DNA of 64,000 bases, from the NCBI RefSeq assembly GCF_039538005.1, contig NZ_BAABBO010000016.1, positions 28,306 through 92,305 of the forward strand, in the 5' to 3' direction. Both the position numbers and the translations under genes were made by a program. Shown one piece after another: positions 43,301 to 51,649 of this stretch. The stretch comes from Allohahella marinimesophila (lineage in GTDB: Bacteria; Pseudomonadota; Gammaproteobacteria; Pseudomonadales; Oleiphilaceae). The notes beneath the pieces were generated by a model. The model saw only the letters and a program-made list of their open reading frames with translations, made no database searches and was not told the DNA's origin. Each line of letters opens with the position of its first letter. Positions within the stretch are counted from its first letter, which is position 1.

Positions 43301-44047
43301 CTAGTGTCGCAGGTCGCGCTCGCTGTCGTCACGGCTGAGATTGTAACCTTCAGTCAGCGTGCCGTTGTCCTCTGGCCCTCGTCTCGGTGCGTAGTCACGA
43401 GGCGCTTCAACATAGCCATCGACGTGCTGCTCATCATAATCGACTGTCTTTACATGCTTTTGCGCTACTCTCACGCCCTGAATCGAGCTTGTCGACGTGC
43501 CAGGTACCTGAAGCGGTTCTGGCTTGGAAGCAGCCTTCTGTTGCCCCGGACTATTGGACTTTTTCCTGGCGCCCGAACGATCTGACGAGCTTGAGGCCGC
43601 AGCAGAGCTAGGGGCAGCCTCCATTCCGAGACCCTCATAGCCTTCGATGGCGACGTCAGGCGGCAACCGCAGCCGTTCACGCAGATTTTCAGTGTTGCTG
43701 TAGTCGATGTCGTCTGGAGAATCTGCCTTGTTGGCGCGGACTTGTCTGAGCAGGTCGCTGCTGTCGAAGTCGGCTTCTCCAGCCAGTTTGTTCGCACCCT
43801 TGGTGAGGTGGGTGATCACGCTCTCATAATCCTTGTTGAGTCGTTTGATCAACTGGGCGGCTTCACTGAAGTGATGTGTTACGTCGGCCTGGTAGCGCAC
43901 GTATTCATCACGCATCTGATCCATCTGGCCTTCGAGCCGCCGTCGCTTGGTACTGCCGGGGCTGGCAGTCTTGTGCAATACGATGCCGATGAGGAGGCCC
44001 ACAGCGAAGCTGACGGCTACGCTGACCGCGATCCAGAAAGGAGTCAT
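43301..44047 (-). CDS. zapG: YhcB/ZapG family (DUF1043) division and envelope protein with long C-terminal tail
   Basis: An N-terminal transmembrane helix (IAVSVAVSFAVGLLIGIVL) is followed by a coiled coil, LEGQMDQMRDEYVRYQADVTHHFSEAAQLIKRL, the DUF1043 core. YhcB/ZapG in E. coli is an inner-membrane coiled-coil protein linking division and envelope growth. At 248 residues the protein is much longer than the enteric form of about 130; the additional C-terminal half is serine/proline-rich, low-complexity and charged, probably disordered. It is divergent from zapE, its usual neighbour. Confidence 0.88.
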   Translation of the reverse strand: MTPFWIAVSVAVSFAVGLLIGIVLHKTASPGSTKRRRLEGQMDQMRDEYVRYQADVTHHFSEAAQLIKRLNKDYESVITHLTKGANKLAGEADFDSSDLLRQVRANKADSPDDIDYSNTENLRERLRLPPDVAIEGYEGLGMEAAPSSAAASSSSDRSGARKKSNSPGQQKAASKPEPLQVPGTSTSSIQGVRVAQKHVKTVDYDEQHVDGYVEAPRDYAPRRGPEDNGTLTEGYNLSRDDSERDLRH

Positions 44048-44177
44048 AGAGGATCCTTTTAGTGCTCAAAGATGAGTTCAAAGTAGGGTATTATACGCGG
44101 CTCGCGCTTGTCGACCAGAACGTCGGCCCGTGCAGCGATGTTCGCCCACCACACCAGCAAACAGGACCTTCAAAGCG

Positions 44178-45317
44178 ATGTCCAGCAGTACATTAGCACC
44201 CCTGCAGAAATACCGCCAGGATCTGGAGTTGGCAGGCTTCAGCTACGATGCGTCGCAGGAAAACGCCGTAGTTCACCTGCAGAATCTGTATGAGCGTCTC
44301 GTAGCGGCCGAAGCTCGTGAAGAGGCGCAAAAAGAGGTGAAGGTTTCGGTTTTCGGGCGTATCAAACAGCGCTTCAGTAGCCGGCAGGAGCAGACCGAGC
44401 CGGAGCGGGGTCTCTATTTCTGGGGCGGTGTTGGCCGTGGCAAGACCTATCTCATGGATACCTTCTACGACAGTCTACCCTTCGAACGGAAATTGAGGGT
44501 GCACTTCCATCGATTCATGCAGCGGGTGCACCGGGATCTCACCAAGCTCAAGAGTACCGAGAACCCGCTCGAGATCGTCGCCGATAATTTCGCAAAGGAC
44601 GCCAGGGTCATCTGCTTCGACGAGTTCTTCGTCAGCGACATTGGTGATGCCATGATATTGGCGACCCTGCTCGAGGCGCTCTTCAGACGGGGTGTCAGCC
44701 TGGTCTGCACGTCGAATATCGTGCCAGACGGCCTGTACAAGGACGGACTGCAGCGGGCACGCTTCCTGCCAGCCATCGCACTGCTCAACAAGCATACGGA
44801 AGTCGTCAATGTCGACGGAGGTGTGGACTACAGATTGAGAACTCTGGAGCAGGCGGAGCTCTATCACTCGCCACTGGATGCCGAAGCCGAGACTTCGCTT
44901 GCGGCCAGCTACAAGGCGCTGGCGATGGACTGTGGGACACATGGCGTGGCATTGAGCATCAACGGCCGCTATCTTCAGGCCCGACAACGCTGTGACGATG
45001 TCGTCTGGTTTGAGTTCAGAGAGCTCTGCGATGGGCCGCGCAGCCAGAACGACTACATCGAGCTGGCCCGGGAGTTTCATGCGATTCTTATCAGTAACGT
45101 GCCGATATTCGACACAGCGATCGAAGATCAGGCCCGCCGCTTCATCAATCTGGTAGACGAGTTCTACGATCGTCGGGTGAAGTTGATTCTCTCAGCCGCA
45201 GCGCCAATATACGAACTCTACAAGGGGCAGCGACTACGCTTCGAATTCGACAGAACTGAAAGCAGGTTGCTTGAAATGCAGTCGCAGGATTACTTGTCGG
45301 CCGAGCACAAGGCATGA
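44178..45317 (+). CDS. zapE: Cell division protein ZapE (AFG1-like ATPase)
   Basis: ZapE is a P-loop ATPase that associates with the Z-ring and destabilises FtsZ polymers in vitro. The 379-residue protein has Walker A FWGGVGRGKTYLMDTFYDSL, Walker B VICFDEFFVSDIGDAM, a sensor region CTSNIVPDGLYKDGLQR and the family tail. The ATG that opens SSSTLAPLQKY is taken. It is divergent from the ZapG gene across 130 bp and convergent with the thiolase gene. Confidence 0.94.
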   Translation: MSSSTLAPLQKYRQDLELAGFSYDASQENAVVHLQNLYERLVAAEAREEAQKEVKVSVFGRIKQRFSSRQEQTEPERGLYFWGGVGRGKTYLMDTFYDSLPFERKLRVHFHRFMQRVHRDLTKLKSTENPLEIVADNFAKDARVICFDEFFVSDIGDAMILATLLEALFRRGVSLVCTSNIVPDGLYKDGLQRARFLPAIALLNKHTEVVNVDGGVDYRLRTLEQAELYHSPLDAEAETSLAASYKALAMDCGTHGVALSINGRYLQARQRCDDVVWFEFRELCDGPRSQNDYIELAREFHAILISNVPIFDTAIEDQARRFINLVDEFYDRRVKLILSAAAPIYELYKGQRLRFEFDRTESRLLEMQSQDYLSAEHKA

Positions 45318-45363
45318 CGGGCGCTGCGGCCGGCCATGCCCTGGCTGGGCGAGAGGGTAGGGT

Positions 45364-46539
45364 TTAGAGCAGCTCTATGGCCACAGCGGTGGCTTCACCG
45401 CCACCAATGCACAGGCTGGCAATGCCGCGCTTTTTGCCGAGGCGCTGCAGGCCATGCATCAGGGTCACAATGAGGCGTGAGCCAGTGGAGCCAACAGGAT
45501 GGCCCTGGGCACAGGCGCCGCCGCTGATATTGACCTTAGCCGAATCAAGCCCGAGTTCCTGAATGGCCAGCATGGTCACCATGGCAAAGGCTTCGTTGAT
45601 TTCGTAGAGGTCAACGTCATCTGCGCTCCAGCCAGTTTTTTCGAACAGCTTCTTCATGGCGCCAATCGGCGCGATGGTGAATTCACCTGGCGCCTGCGAA
45701 TGCGTGGTGTGGGCCACTATTCTGGCCGCTGGTTTCAGGCCATGCTTTGTGACCGCATCCTGGCTGGCCAGCAGCAGTGATGAAGCACCATCCGAGATTG
45801 AACTCGCGTTCGCTGCCGTGATAGTGCCGTCCTTGCTGAAAGCAGGTCGCAGACCAGGAATCTTTTCCGGACGAGCGGTCAATGGCTGTTCATCACTTTT
45901 GACAGTTTCTTCACCAGTGCGGGTCTGAATGGTCACCGGTACGATTTCCGCGTCGAGATCGCCGGCTTCCATGGCCGAGTTGGCTCGTTTCAGCGATTCG
46001 ATGGCGTAGTTGTCCATGGCTTCACGGGTCAGCTTGTACTGGTCGGCGACGTCCTGAGCGAACGAGCCCATGAGTCGACCGCTTTCGGCATCTTCCAGAC
46101 CATCGAGGAACATGTGGTCCATGACCTTGCCGTGACCCATGCGCATGCCACTTCTGGCTTTCTCCAGTAGGTAGGGCGCATTGCTCATGCTTTCCATGCC
46201 ACCAGCGATGACCAGTGAACTGGAGCCAGCAACGATGGCATCGTGGCCCTGCATCACGGCTTTCATGCCAGAACCGCAGAGCTTGTTGATGGTGGTCGCG
46301 CCGGTGGAGTTCGGAAGACCTGCCTGAAGCATGGCCTGACGGGCTGGACCCTGTTTCAGACCAGCTGGCAGTACACAGCCCATAATGACTTCATCAACCG
46401 AGGCGGGATCGATCTGTGCGCGCCGTACTGTTTCACGAATAGCGTCAGCGCCGAGTTTGGTCGCGGAACAGCCGGACAGTACGCCCTGAAAACCGCCCAT
46501 GGCGGTACGGCAACCTGCCACTATCAATACTTCACTCAT
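45364..46539 (-). CDS. Acetyl-CoA C-acetyltransferase (thiolase II)
   Basis: A 391-residue biosynthetic/degradative thiolase that interconverts two acetyl-CoA and acetoacetyl-CoA. Both catalytic cysteines and the histidine are present: NKLCGSGMKAV, GGACAQGHPVGSTGSR and SLCIGGGEATAV. The GGACAQGHPVG motif belongs to the AtoB/PhaA-like group. No phaB, phaC or hydratase lies beside it. It faces away from the DUF1302/DUF1329 pair, with dyad sites in the divergent promoter region suggesting local control. Confidence 0.93.
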   Translation of the reverse strand: MSEVLIVAGCRTAMGGFQGVLSGCSATKLGADAIRETVRRAQIDPASVDEVIMGCVLPAGLKQGPARQAMLQAGLPNSTGATTINKLCGSGMKAVMQGHDAIVAGSSSLVIAGGMESMSNAPYLLEKARSGMRMGHGKVMDHMFLDGLEDAESGRLMGSFAQDVADQYKLTREAMDNYAIESLKRANSAMEAGDLDAEIVPVTIQTRTGEETVKSDEQPLTARPEKIPGLRPAFSKDGTITAANASSISDGASSLLLASQDAVTKHGLKPAARIVAHTTHSQAPGEFTIAPIGAMKKLFEKTGWSADDVDLYEINEAFAMVTMLAIQELGLDSAKVNISGGACAQGHPVGSTGSRLIVTLMHGLQRLGKKRGIASLCIGGGEATAVAIELL

Positions 46540-46584
46540 TCAATGTGTCTCCAGCTCGGAATTCTCTTGGAAAAGCCGCAGTCT

Positions 46585-46660
46585 ACAGCGTTTGCGCTGT
46601 GACGCAGTTAGCAGGCCTGAGCAGAAGCGTCGTCAATAGTCAAAAAGTCTGCAGGCCTGA
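46585..46660. promoter_or_regulatory. Operator-like dyad and paired repeats in the thiolase promoter region
   Basis: A 16-bp dyad ACAGCG-TTTG-CGCTGT (46585-46600) lies 46 bp before the thiolase start. Two identical 10-bp copies of GCAGGCCTGA (46611-46620 and 46651-46660) are spaced exactly 40 bp apart, each containing the palindrome CAGGCCTG. On the minus strand TTGACG (46636-46631) could be the thiolase -35, with the first repeat lying between it and the -10. These features suggest one or two dimeric regulators. The 317-bp gap holds no gene; the DUF1302 promoter candidate lies further right. Confidence 0.45.
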
Positions 46661-46782
46661 TTCGGGCTTATTGTACACGCTGCGGGTGCCAACGTGCAGT
46701 AGTGTAGGGAGTCTCAGCCCAGTACCATACAATCGTGCGCCAAGTCCTTGTATTTTTAAGTTCAGAAATTTTTTTTCTTGGC

Positions 46783-46812
46783 TTGGAGAAAAACAGCGTT
46801 ACGGTCTATATT
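46783..46812 (+). promoter_or_regulatory. Candidate promoter of the DUF1302 gene
   Basis: TTGGAG (46783-46788) and TATATT (46807-46812), spaced by 18 bp, lie 45 bp before the start. A TATAAT at 46838-46843 is too close to the ATG to leave a leader. A GGAG ribosome-binding site sits 9 nt before the ATG. A and T tracts (46769-46776, 46829-46836) flank the promoter. Confidence 0.35.
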
Positions 46813-46856
46813 GGAATTACGATCCAGTAAAAAAAAGTATAATGGAGTAGCGTTCG

Positions 46857-48650
46857 ATGATAAAACATTCCCAGCGTCGGTTCGGATGGACTGCGCTATC
46901 GGCTGCTATTGCTGCAGCTTCCTCCCTCTCAATGCCGGCTCAGGCGTTCCAGTTCTATCTCGGTGATATCGAAGGCTCTCTCGACACAACGCTGACAGCA
47001 GGTGCCAGCTGGCGTGTGGAAAAGCGTGATAAGGACTACCTGGCCCAAGGCAGTTTGCCTGGCATAGGGAAGGGCAGCACTACTGGTTCTTCAACCAACA
47101 ATACCGACGACGGTAACTGGAACTACGATCGGGGCAAGACCTTTTCAAAGGTCGTCAAAGGCACCACCGATCTGCTCATGAGTTATGAGAACTTCGGTGG
47201 CTTCACCCGTCTGCGCTATTTCTACGACAGAGAGCTGATGGATGAAAGCCGGCCCGCTGACCCGCTTGGTCAGACGCGCCCATTGAACGATGACACGCTC
47301 GATCAGGCTGGTTCTGACGTTCGCTTCCTCGATGCCTATGTCTGGGGTGATTTCTACGCTGGCGAAGTGCCCATCAACGTCCGTTTTGGTCGGCAGGTGC
47401 TGAGCTGGGGTGAGAGTACCTTCATCCTTGGTGGTATCAACTCGATCAACCCACTCGACTTCTCGGCTGCCCGTTCACCAGGCGCTGAAGTCAAGGACGT
47501 ACTGCTTCCGGTCAATATGTTGTATACCTCCATCGGTCTCACGGCTGATGTGACGGTCGAAGCGTTTTATCAGTTTGAATGGGAAAAGACCCAGGTCGAC
47601 CCTTGCGGAACTTTCTACTCGACTAACGATACCGTCGCCGATGGTTGCGGACCTATCCTGATCGCAGGTGAAGTGCCAGAGACTCTGGTGCTGCAGCAGG
47701 GTCTGTACAATGAAAGACTTGGCGACGAAGAGCCGGATAACGACGGTATGTTCGGCGCGGCAGTGCGCTGGTATGCAGCGGCGCTTGGCGATACCGAGCT
47801 TGGCTTCTTCTACTATCGCACCAACAGCACGCTGCCTTACGTCAACTTCGTGGGCAACAACCCTGCAGCGGGCCAGCCCTTCGGGGCGTATCAGGTAGTG
47901 TTCCCTGAAGCGATCGATCTGTTCGGTATCAGTTTCAGCACCAGTACCGAAAACGGTTGGTCGATCGGTGGTGAGATCAGTCACCGACCCGATATGCCTG
48001 TGCAGAAGAACGGTTTTGAACTGACGCTGGCCAGCTTGAATGGTGTCGATCCAAATGGAGTGCCTTTGAGTGCCTTCGGTGATGAATATTCGCCTGGTGG
48101 CAAGATTCAAGGGTATGAAGAGTTTGGCATGACTCAAGCGCAGGTCACCTTCATCAAGTTCTTCGATCAGGTGCTCGGCGCAAGCCGACTCAGCTTTGTG
48201 ACGGAATTTGGTGCAACCTATCTGCACGGTTTTCCGGATGATGATGAATCACGATTCGGTCGTGACAGTACCTTTGGTGTTGGCCCACAGCAGAATCCGA
48301 ATGTGGTCGTCCCCTGTGAAGGTGGTTCGAACAACAATCCTAAGTTCTGTGAAAATGAAGGCTTTACTACCGCGCTTTCAGCGGGTTACCGCATGCGTGC
48401 CTCGTTGGACTACAACGACGCCTTTGCTGGCGTGAACCTGTCACCGATATTTTCCTGGTCACATGACGTATATGGCTATGGCCCGATCCTTTTCCGTGAA
48501 GGACAGGTAACTACCAGTTTGGACCTGAGAGCGGTATATATGAACAAGTATACTGCGCAGGTTGGTTACACTGCCCGTATCGGTGGTGAACCATATAGCG
48601 GCGTCGGCGACCGTGATTCCATCGATGCATCAGTGTCAGTTTCATTCTGA
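46857..48650 (+). CDS. DUF1302 family outer-membrane protein
   Basis: A 597-residue exported protein with a signal peptide ending at MPAQAFQ and then the DUF1302 pattern: YLGDIEGSLDTTLTAGASWRV near the N-terminus, DAYVWGDFYAGEVPINVRFGRQVLSWGESTFILGGINSINP in the middle. The strand-rich sequence and a C-terminal Phe (SIDASVSVSF) support an outer-membrane barrel. DUF1302 proteins are nearly always followed by a DUF1329 partner, as here. In many genomes the pair occurs with an MMPL/RND pump and a BNR-repeat protein, neither present here. The substrate is unknown; a lipid-like molecule is only a guess. Confidence 0.9.
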   Translation: MIKHSQRRFGWTALSAAIAAASSLSMPAQAFQFYLGDIEGSLDTTLTAGASWRVEKRDKDYLAQGSLPGIGKGSTTGSSTNNTDDGNWNYDRGKTFSKVVKGTTDLLMSYENFGGFTRLRYFYDRELMDESRPADPLGQTRPLNDDTLDQAGSDVRFLDAYVWGDFYAGEVPINVRFGRQVLSWGESTFILGGINSINPLDFSAARSPGAEVKDVLLPVNMLYTSIGLTADVTVEAFYQFEWEKTQVDPCGTFYSTNDTVADGCGPILIAGEVPETLVLQQGLYNERLGDEEPDNDGMFGAAVRWYAAALGDTELGFFYYRTNSTLPYVNFVGNNPAAGQPFGAYQVVFPEAIDLFGISFSTSTENGWSIGGEISHRPDMPVQKNGFELTLASLNGVDPNGVPLSAFGDEYSPGGKIQGYEEFGMTQAQVTFIKFFDQVLGASRLSFVTEFGATYLHGFPDDDESRFGRDSTFGVGPQQNPNVVVPCEGGSNNNPKFCENEGFTTALSAGYRMRASLDYNDAFAGVNLSPIFSWSHDVYGYGPILFREGQVTTSLDLRAVYMNKYTAQVGYTARIGGEPYSGVGDRDSIDASVSVSF

Positions 48651-48701
48651 TACGTGCGGCAGTCACTAGTCTGGGAACCAACCATACAAGCATAATAATC
48701 A

Positions 48702-48723
48702 GGCGGAACAGGATTGTTCCGCT
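48702..48723 (+). other. Intercistronic stem-loop between DUF1302 and DUF1329 genes
   Basis: GCGGAAC (48703-48709) pairs perfectly with GTTCCGC (48716-48722), with an extra G-T closing pair, around AGGATT. There is no T-run, and the ribosome-binding site GAGGA of the DUF1329 gene follows. It may protect the upstream mRNA or tune the ratio of the two products. Confidence 0.45.
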
Positions 48724-48739
48724 GATCGAGGAAAATTGA

Positions 48740-50128
48740 ATGAGACTTAGAGAGTTAACGAAAACAGGTCTGACCGCAGGCATGCTCTGTTTCTCACTGG
48801 CGGCTTTCAATGCCAGTGCTGCAGTGTCTGAAGCGGAAGCGGCGAAACTAGGCGACACGCTGACCAGGCTTGGCGCTGAAAAAGCGGGCAATGGCGGCGC
48901 GATTCCAGCCTGGACGGGCGAGAAGACGCCTGCGCCAGCTGGTTTCGATGGTGACAATTACATCAGCCCCTTCGCTGATGAAAAGCCGACCCTCACAATC
49001 AACAATCAGAACGCCGATCAGTACAAGGATCAGCTGTCTGCTGGCCAGTTGGCCATGCTGAAAAAATACCCTGGCGAATACATCATCAACGTGTATCCGA
49101 CACACAGAAATGCTGTGTTCGAAGAGCGCGTTTATGAAGCGGCCGTCAAGAATGCCACTACGGTTTCCTTGTCTGAAAGCAAGAACGGTATTACTGAATA
49201 CGACACCTCTGTGCCGTTCCCGATTCTGCACGGGACCGATTCAGAGAAAGGTATTCAGGTCATCTTCAACCACATTACGCGCTGGCGGGCAGGCTCACTG
49301 TCGCGACGCGTAACGCAGATGACACCGCTGGCCAATGGCAGTTTCACGCCGGTCGAGTTCGTGGAGGATCTGTCCTATGTTACAGAGCTCACCGATTTCG
49401 ATCCGAAAACCGTGGACCCCAACATTCTGTTTTACTTCAAGCAGGAAATAACTTCACCGTCTCGACTGGCAGGTAACGTACTGCTGGTTCACGAAACGCT
49501 GGATCAGGTGAAGGAGCCACGCCGTGCGTGGATCTATAACGAAGGTCAGCGCCGTGTGCGTCGTGCGCCCCAGGTGGCCTATGACGGACCAGGTACCGCT
49601 TCGGATGGTCTGCGAACGACAGACAACTTCGACATGTTCAGTGGTGCGCCCGATCGCTACGATTGGAAGTACCTCGGCAAGCGCGAGATGTATATTCCTT
49701 ACAACTCCTACGGTCTGATGGACAAGGACAAGAGCTACAGCGATATCATCAAGGCAGGCCACCTGAATCAGGATCTGGCTCGTTACGAGCTGCATCGTGT
49801 TCACGTGATAGAAGGAAATGTGAAGCCGGGTGCAAGACACATATACGCCAAGCGCGTCATGTATGTGGATGAAGATACCTGGCAGATCGCTCTCGTCGAT
49901 CAATATGACGGACGCGGAGATCTGTGGCGCTCATCTGAAGGCCATGCGACCTACTACTACGACGTCATGGTACCCTGGTATACCGCAGAGGCTATCTACG
50001 ACCTCGTGTCAGGCAGATATCTTGTGCTCGGCCTGAACAACGAGATCGAAAATGCATATGAGTGGGGTAACAAGCAGAGCTCTAACGAGTTCACCCCGTC
50101 AGCACTGAGACGTTCCGGTCGCAGATAG
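48740..50128 (+). CDS. DUF1329 family periplasmic protein (LolB-like)
   Basis: A 462-residue protein with a signal peptide (LTAGMLCFSLAAFNASA) and the DUF1329 signature: GDTLTRLGAEKAGN, AIPAWTGE, then DQLSAGQLAMLKKYP and NEGQRRVRRAPQVAYDGP. Part of the family is predicted to share the LolA/LolB-type half-barrel, so a hydrophobic-ligand carrier to the outer membrane is plausible (inference). It lies 89 bp after the DUF1302 gene and ends at a strong terminator, so the two form one operon. Confidence 0.9.
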   Translation: MRLRELTKTGLTAGMLCFSLAAFNASAAVSEAEAAKLGDTLTRLGAEKAGNGGAIPAWTGEKTPAPAGFDGDNYISPFADEKPTLTINNQNADQYKDQLSAGQLAMLKKYPGEYIINVYPTHRNAVFEERVYEAAVKNATTVSLSESKNGITEYDTSVPFPILHGTDSEKGIQVIFNHITRWRAGSLSRRVTQMTPLANGSFTPVEFVEDLSYVTELTDFDPKTVDPNILFYFKQEITSPSRLAGNVLLVHETLDQVKEPRRAWIYNEGQRRVRRAPQVAYDGPGTASDGLRTTDNFDMFSGAPDRYDWKYLGKREMYIPYNSYGLMDKDKSYSDIIKAGHLNQDLARYELHRVHVIEGNVKPGARHIYAKRVMYVDEDTWQIALVDQYDGRGDLWRSSEGHATYYYDVMVPWYTAEAIYDLVSGRYLVLGLNNEIENAYEWGNKQSSNEFTPSALRRSGRR

Positions 50129-50166
50129 AGCCTGTTGGCAGAATCTGTTGTGATGAGGATGTCATT

Positions 50167-50194
50167 AAAAAGGAGCCGCGAGGCTCCTTTTTTT
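50167..50194. terminator. Strong rho-independent terminator, likely two-way
   Basis: AGGAGCC (50171-50177) pairs with GGCTCCT (50182-50188) around GCGA, followed by a T-run; an A-run before it supplies a T-run on the other strand. It ends the DUF1302/DUF1329 operon and can also end the convergent acyltransferase gene. Confidence 0.9.
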
Positions 50195-50225
50195 ATGTCT
50201 GACGATTTGAGATGGAAAGGGCTCG

Positions 50226-51116
50226 TCAGCCCTTCTTCATGGCTTCGAGCCTGTCATCCTTCTCTTCCCAGATATGGGCAACCCAGGCCTGGAATTCAGC
50301 CTTGAATTCGGGATCGTTCTGGTAATCCTTGTCCTTGAATGACTGCGGAATCCTGATTTCCCGAATATCCACCACCACATGATCGAGGCGCCCGGTGAGC
50401 AGGTCCCAGAAACTGATGTGTTCGCCAGGATAATGCAGTGAAATATCGAGCAGGGTGTCGAGCTGGTCAGCCATTGCGCCGATTACGAAGGCGATGCCAC
50501 CGGCCTTCGGCTTGAGCAGGTGACGATAGGGCGAGTTTTGCCGGGCGTGTTTCTCAGGTGTGTTTCTGGTGCCTTCCAGGAAGTTGAAAATGGCCGTTGG
50601 CGTATCTGAAAAGTGTTCACAGGCCTTGCGAGTCGTTTCGAGATCCTTTCCAGCCAAGGCCGGGTTCTTTGCGATCTGCTCCCGGGTGTAGCGCTTCATG
50701 AACGGGAAGTCGAGCGCCCACCAGGCGATGCCGATGACTGGCACCCAGATCAGTTCCTTCTTCAGAAAGAACTTCAGAAAAGGCGCTTTTCCGGAGAGCA
50801 CTGTCTGAAGGACCACTATGTCACTCCAGGACTGATGATTGCTCGTGACCAGATAGTAGTTCTTCGTGTTCAGATCAGCATGATTGCGGACGTCCCACTT
50901 GATGTCGTGGAAGCTATTGAGCAAGAGGGTGTTCACGCGTACCCAATAATCGGCAAAGGCTATGGCAGCTTTCGTGAGGCCGATCCGGAACCGGCTTGGC
51001 GGGGTAACGAGCTTGATAACACCCATGACCGACATTGGTATCACGCAAAGCGTTGTGTTGATTGCGATGGTCGTAAAAATGATCGAGCCTTTGATATGGC
51101 CGATAAGACGGGTCAT
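50226..51116 (-). CDS. PlsC-like acyltransferase (YihG family)
   Basis: A 296-residue LPLAT-family membrane acyltransferase. It has the catalytic HX4D as SNHQSWSDIVV, the substrate-binding FPFMKRYTR and the FLEGTRN motif. Residues 1-45 form one or two membrane helices. The layout matches the YihG/AGPAT branch, which acylates lysophosphatidic acid or related lipids at the inner membrane. It is convergent with the DUF1329 gene across a shared terminator, and lies downstream of the ykvA-like gene on the same strand. Confidence 0.88.
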   Translation of the reverse strand: MTRLIGHIKGSIIFTTIAINTTLCVIPMSVMGVIKLVTPPSRFRIGLTKAAIAFADYWVRVNTLLLNSFHDIKWDVRNHADLNTKNYYLVTSNHQSWSDIVVLQTVLSGKAPFLKFFLKKELIWVPVIGIAWWALDFPFMKRYTREQIAKNPALAGKDLETTRKACEHFSDTPTAIFNFLEGTRNTPEKHARQNSPYRHLLKPKAGGIAFVIGAMADQLDTLLDISLHYPGEHISFWDLLTGRLDHVVVDIREIRIPQSFKDKDYQNDPEFKAEFQAWVAHIWEEKDDRLEAMKKG

Positions 51117-51146
51117 GCCTGTGTCGTCCTCATGAGAGTGGTCGGG

Positions 51147-51638
51147 TTAAGGTTTGGATTGGTCGAGTGCCTGTTGTGGCGAATCAGCCCCGGGCGCATC
51201 AGCAGGCTCCGGAGTGACGTCCTGTGGCAACAGTTTGATGGCCTGCTTGCGGGCCTTGGTTCGAATTTCGGGGGTGACATAAGCGGATAGCATCGCCAGT
51301 GCTGACAGCATGACGCCAACGTCATCGGTGTAGCCCAGCACCGGCGTCAAATCGGGAATCGCATCTACCAGCGAAATGAAATAGCCGAGGGCGCCATAGA
51401 TGGCGGTTTTACACCACACAGGTGTTTCCGGAGCGCGAGCGGTGTAGTAAAGGGTGAGGGCAAGCTCGATAGTCTGAAACCCGGCCTTCCGGCCAGAACC
51501 GATGATCTTTCGCCACAGGCGGGAAGGATCGAATCGTTTGGCGAACTCTTTATTCTCTTTTTCACTCAGCAGGGCGCTGCTGGCTGAAGCCGGCGTCACG
51601 GTCTCTGCCGCTGTATTGTCTTTTTTCTTCCAGAACAT
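51147..51638 (-). CDS. YkvA family (DUF1232) membrane protein
   Basis: A 163-residue DUF1232 protein. The signature is YGALGYFISLVDAIPDLTPVLGYTDDVGVMLSALAML, with the conserved Pro-Asp-Pro-Asp-Asp pattern. One or two helices lie in this core and the ends are charged. The function is unknown. The ATG giving MFWKKKDN is preferred because a GAGG site lies just upstream. It lies 11 bp after the Bax-like gene and 30 bp before the acyltransferase, so the three may be co-transcribed. Confidence 0.85.
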   Translation of the reverse strand: MFWKKKDNTAAETVTPASASSALLSEKENKEFAKRFDPSRLWRKIIGSGRKAGFQTIELALTLYYTARAPETPVWCKTAIYGALGYFISLVDAIPDLTPVLGYTDDVGVMLSALAMLSAYVTPEIRTKARKQAIKLLPQDVTPEPADAPGADSPQQALDQSKP

Positions 51639-51649
51639 AAGTTGCTGCC

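Noticed and set aside
46769..46776. T8 tract as a terminator for transcripts from the left
   Set aside because: No stable stem precedes it.
46838..46850. TATAAT and ATG-GAG-TAG mini-frame before the DUF1302 gene
   Set aside because: The box is too close to the start codon to be a promoter, and the two-codon frame overlaps the ribosome-binding site; probably coincidence.
47475..48227. Minus-strand open frame of 250 codons
   Set aside because: Antisense to the DUF1302 gene; no family pattern.
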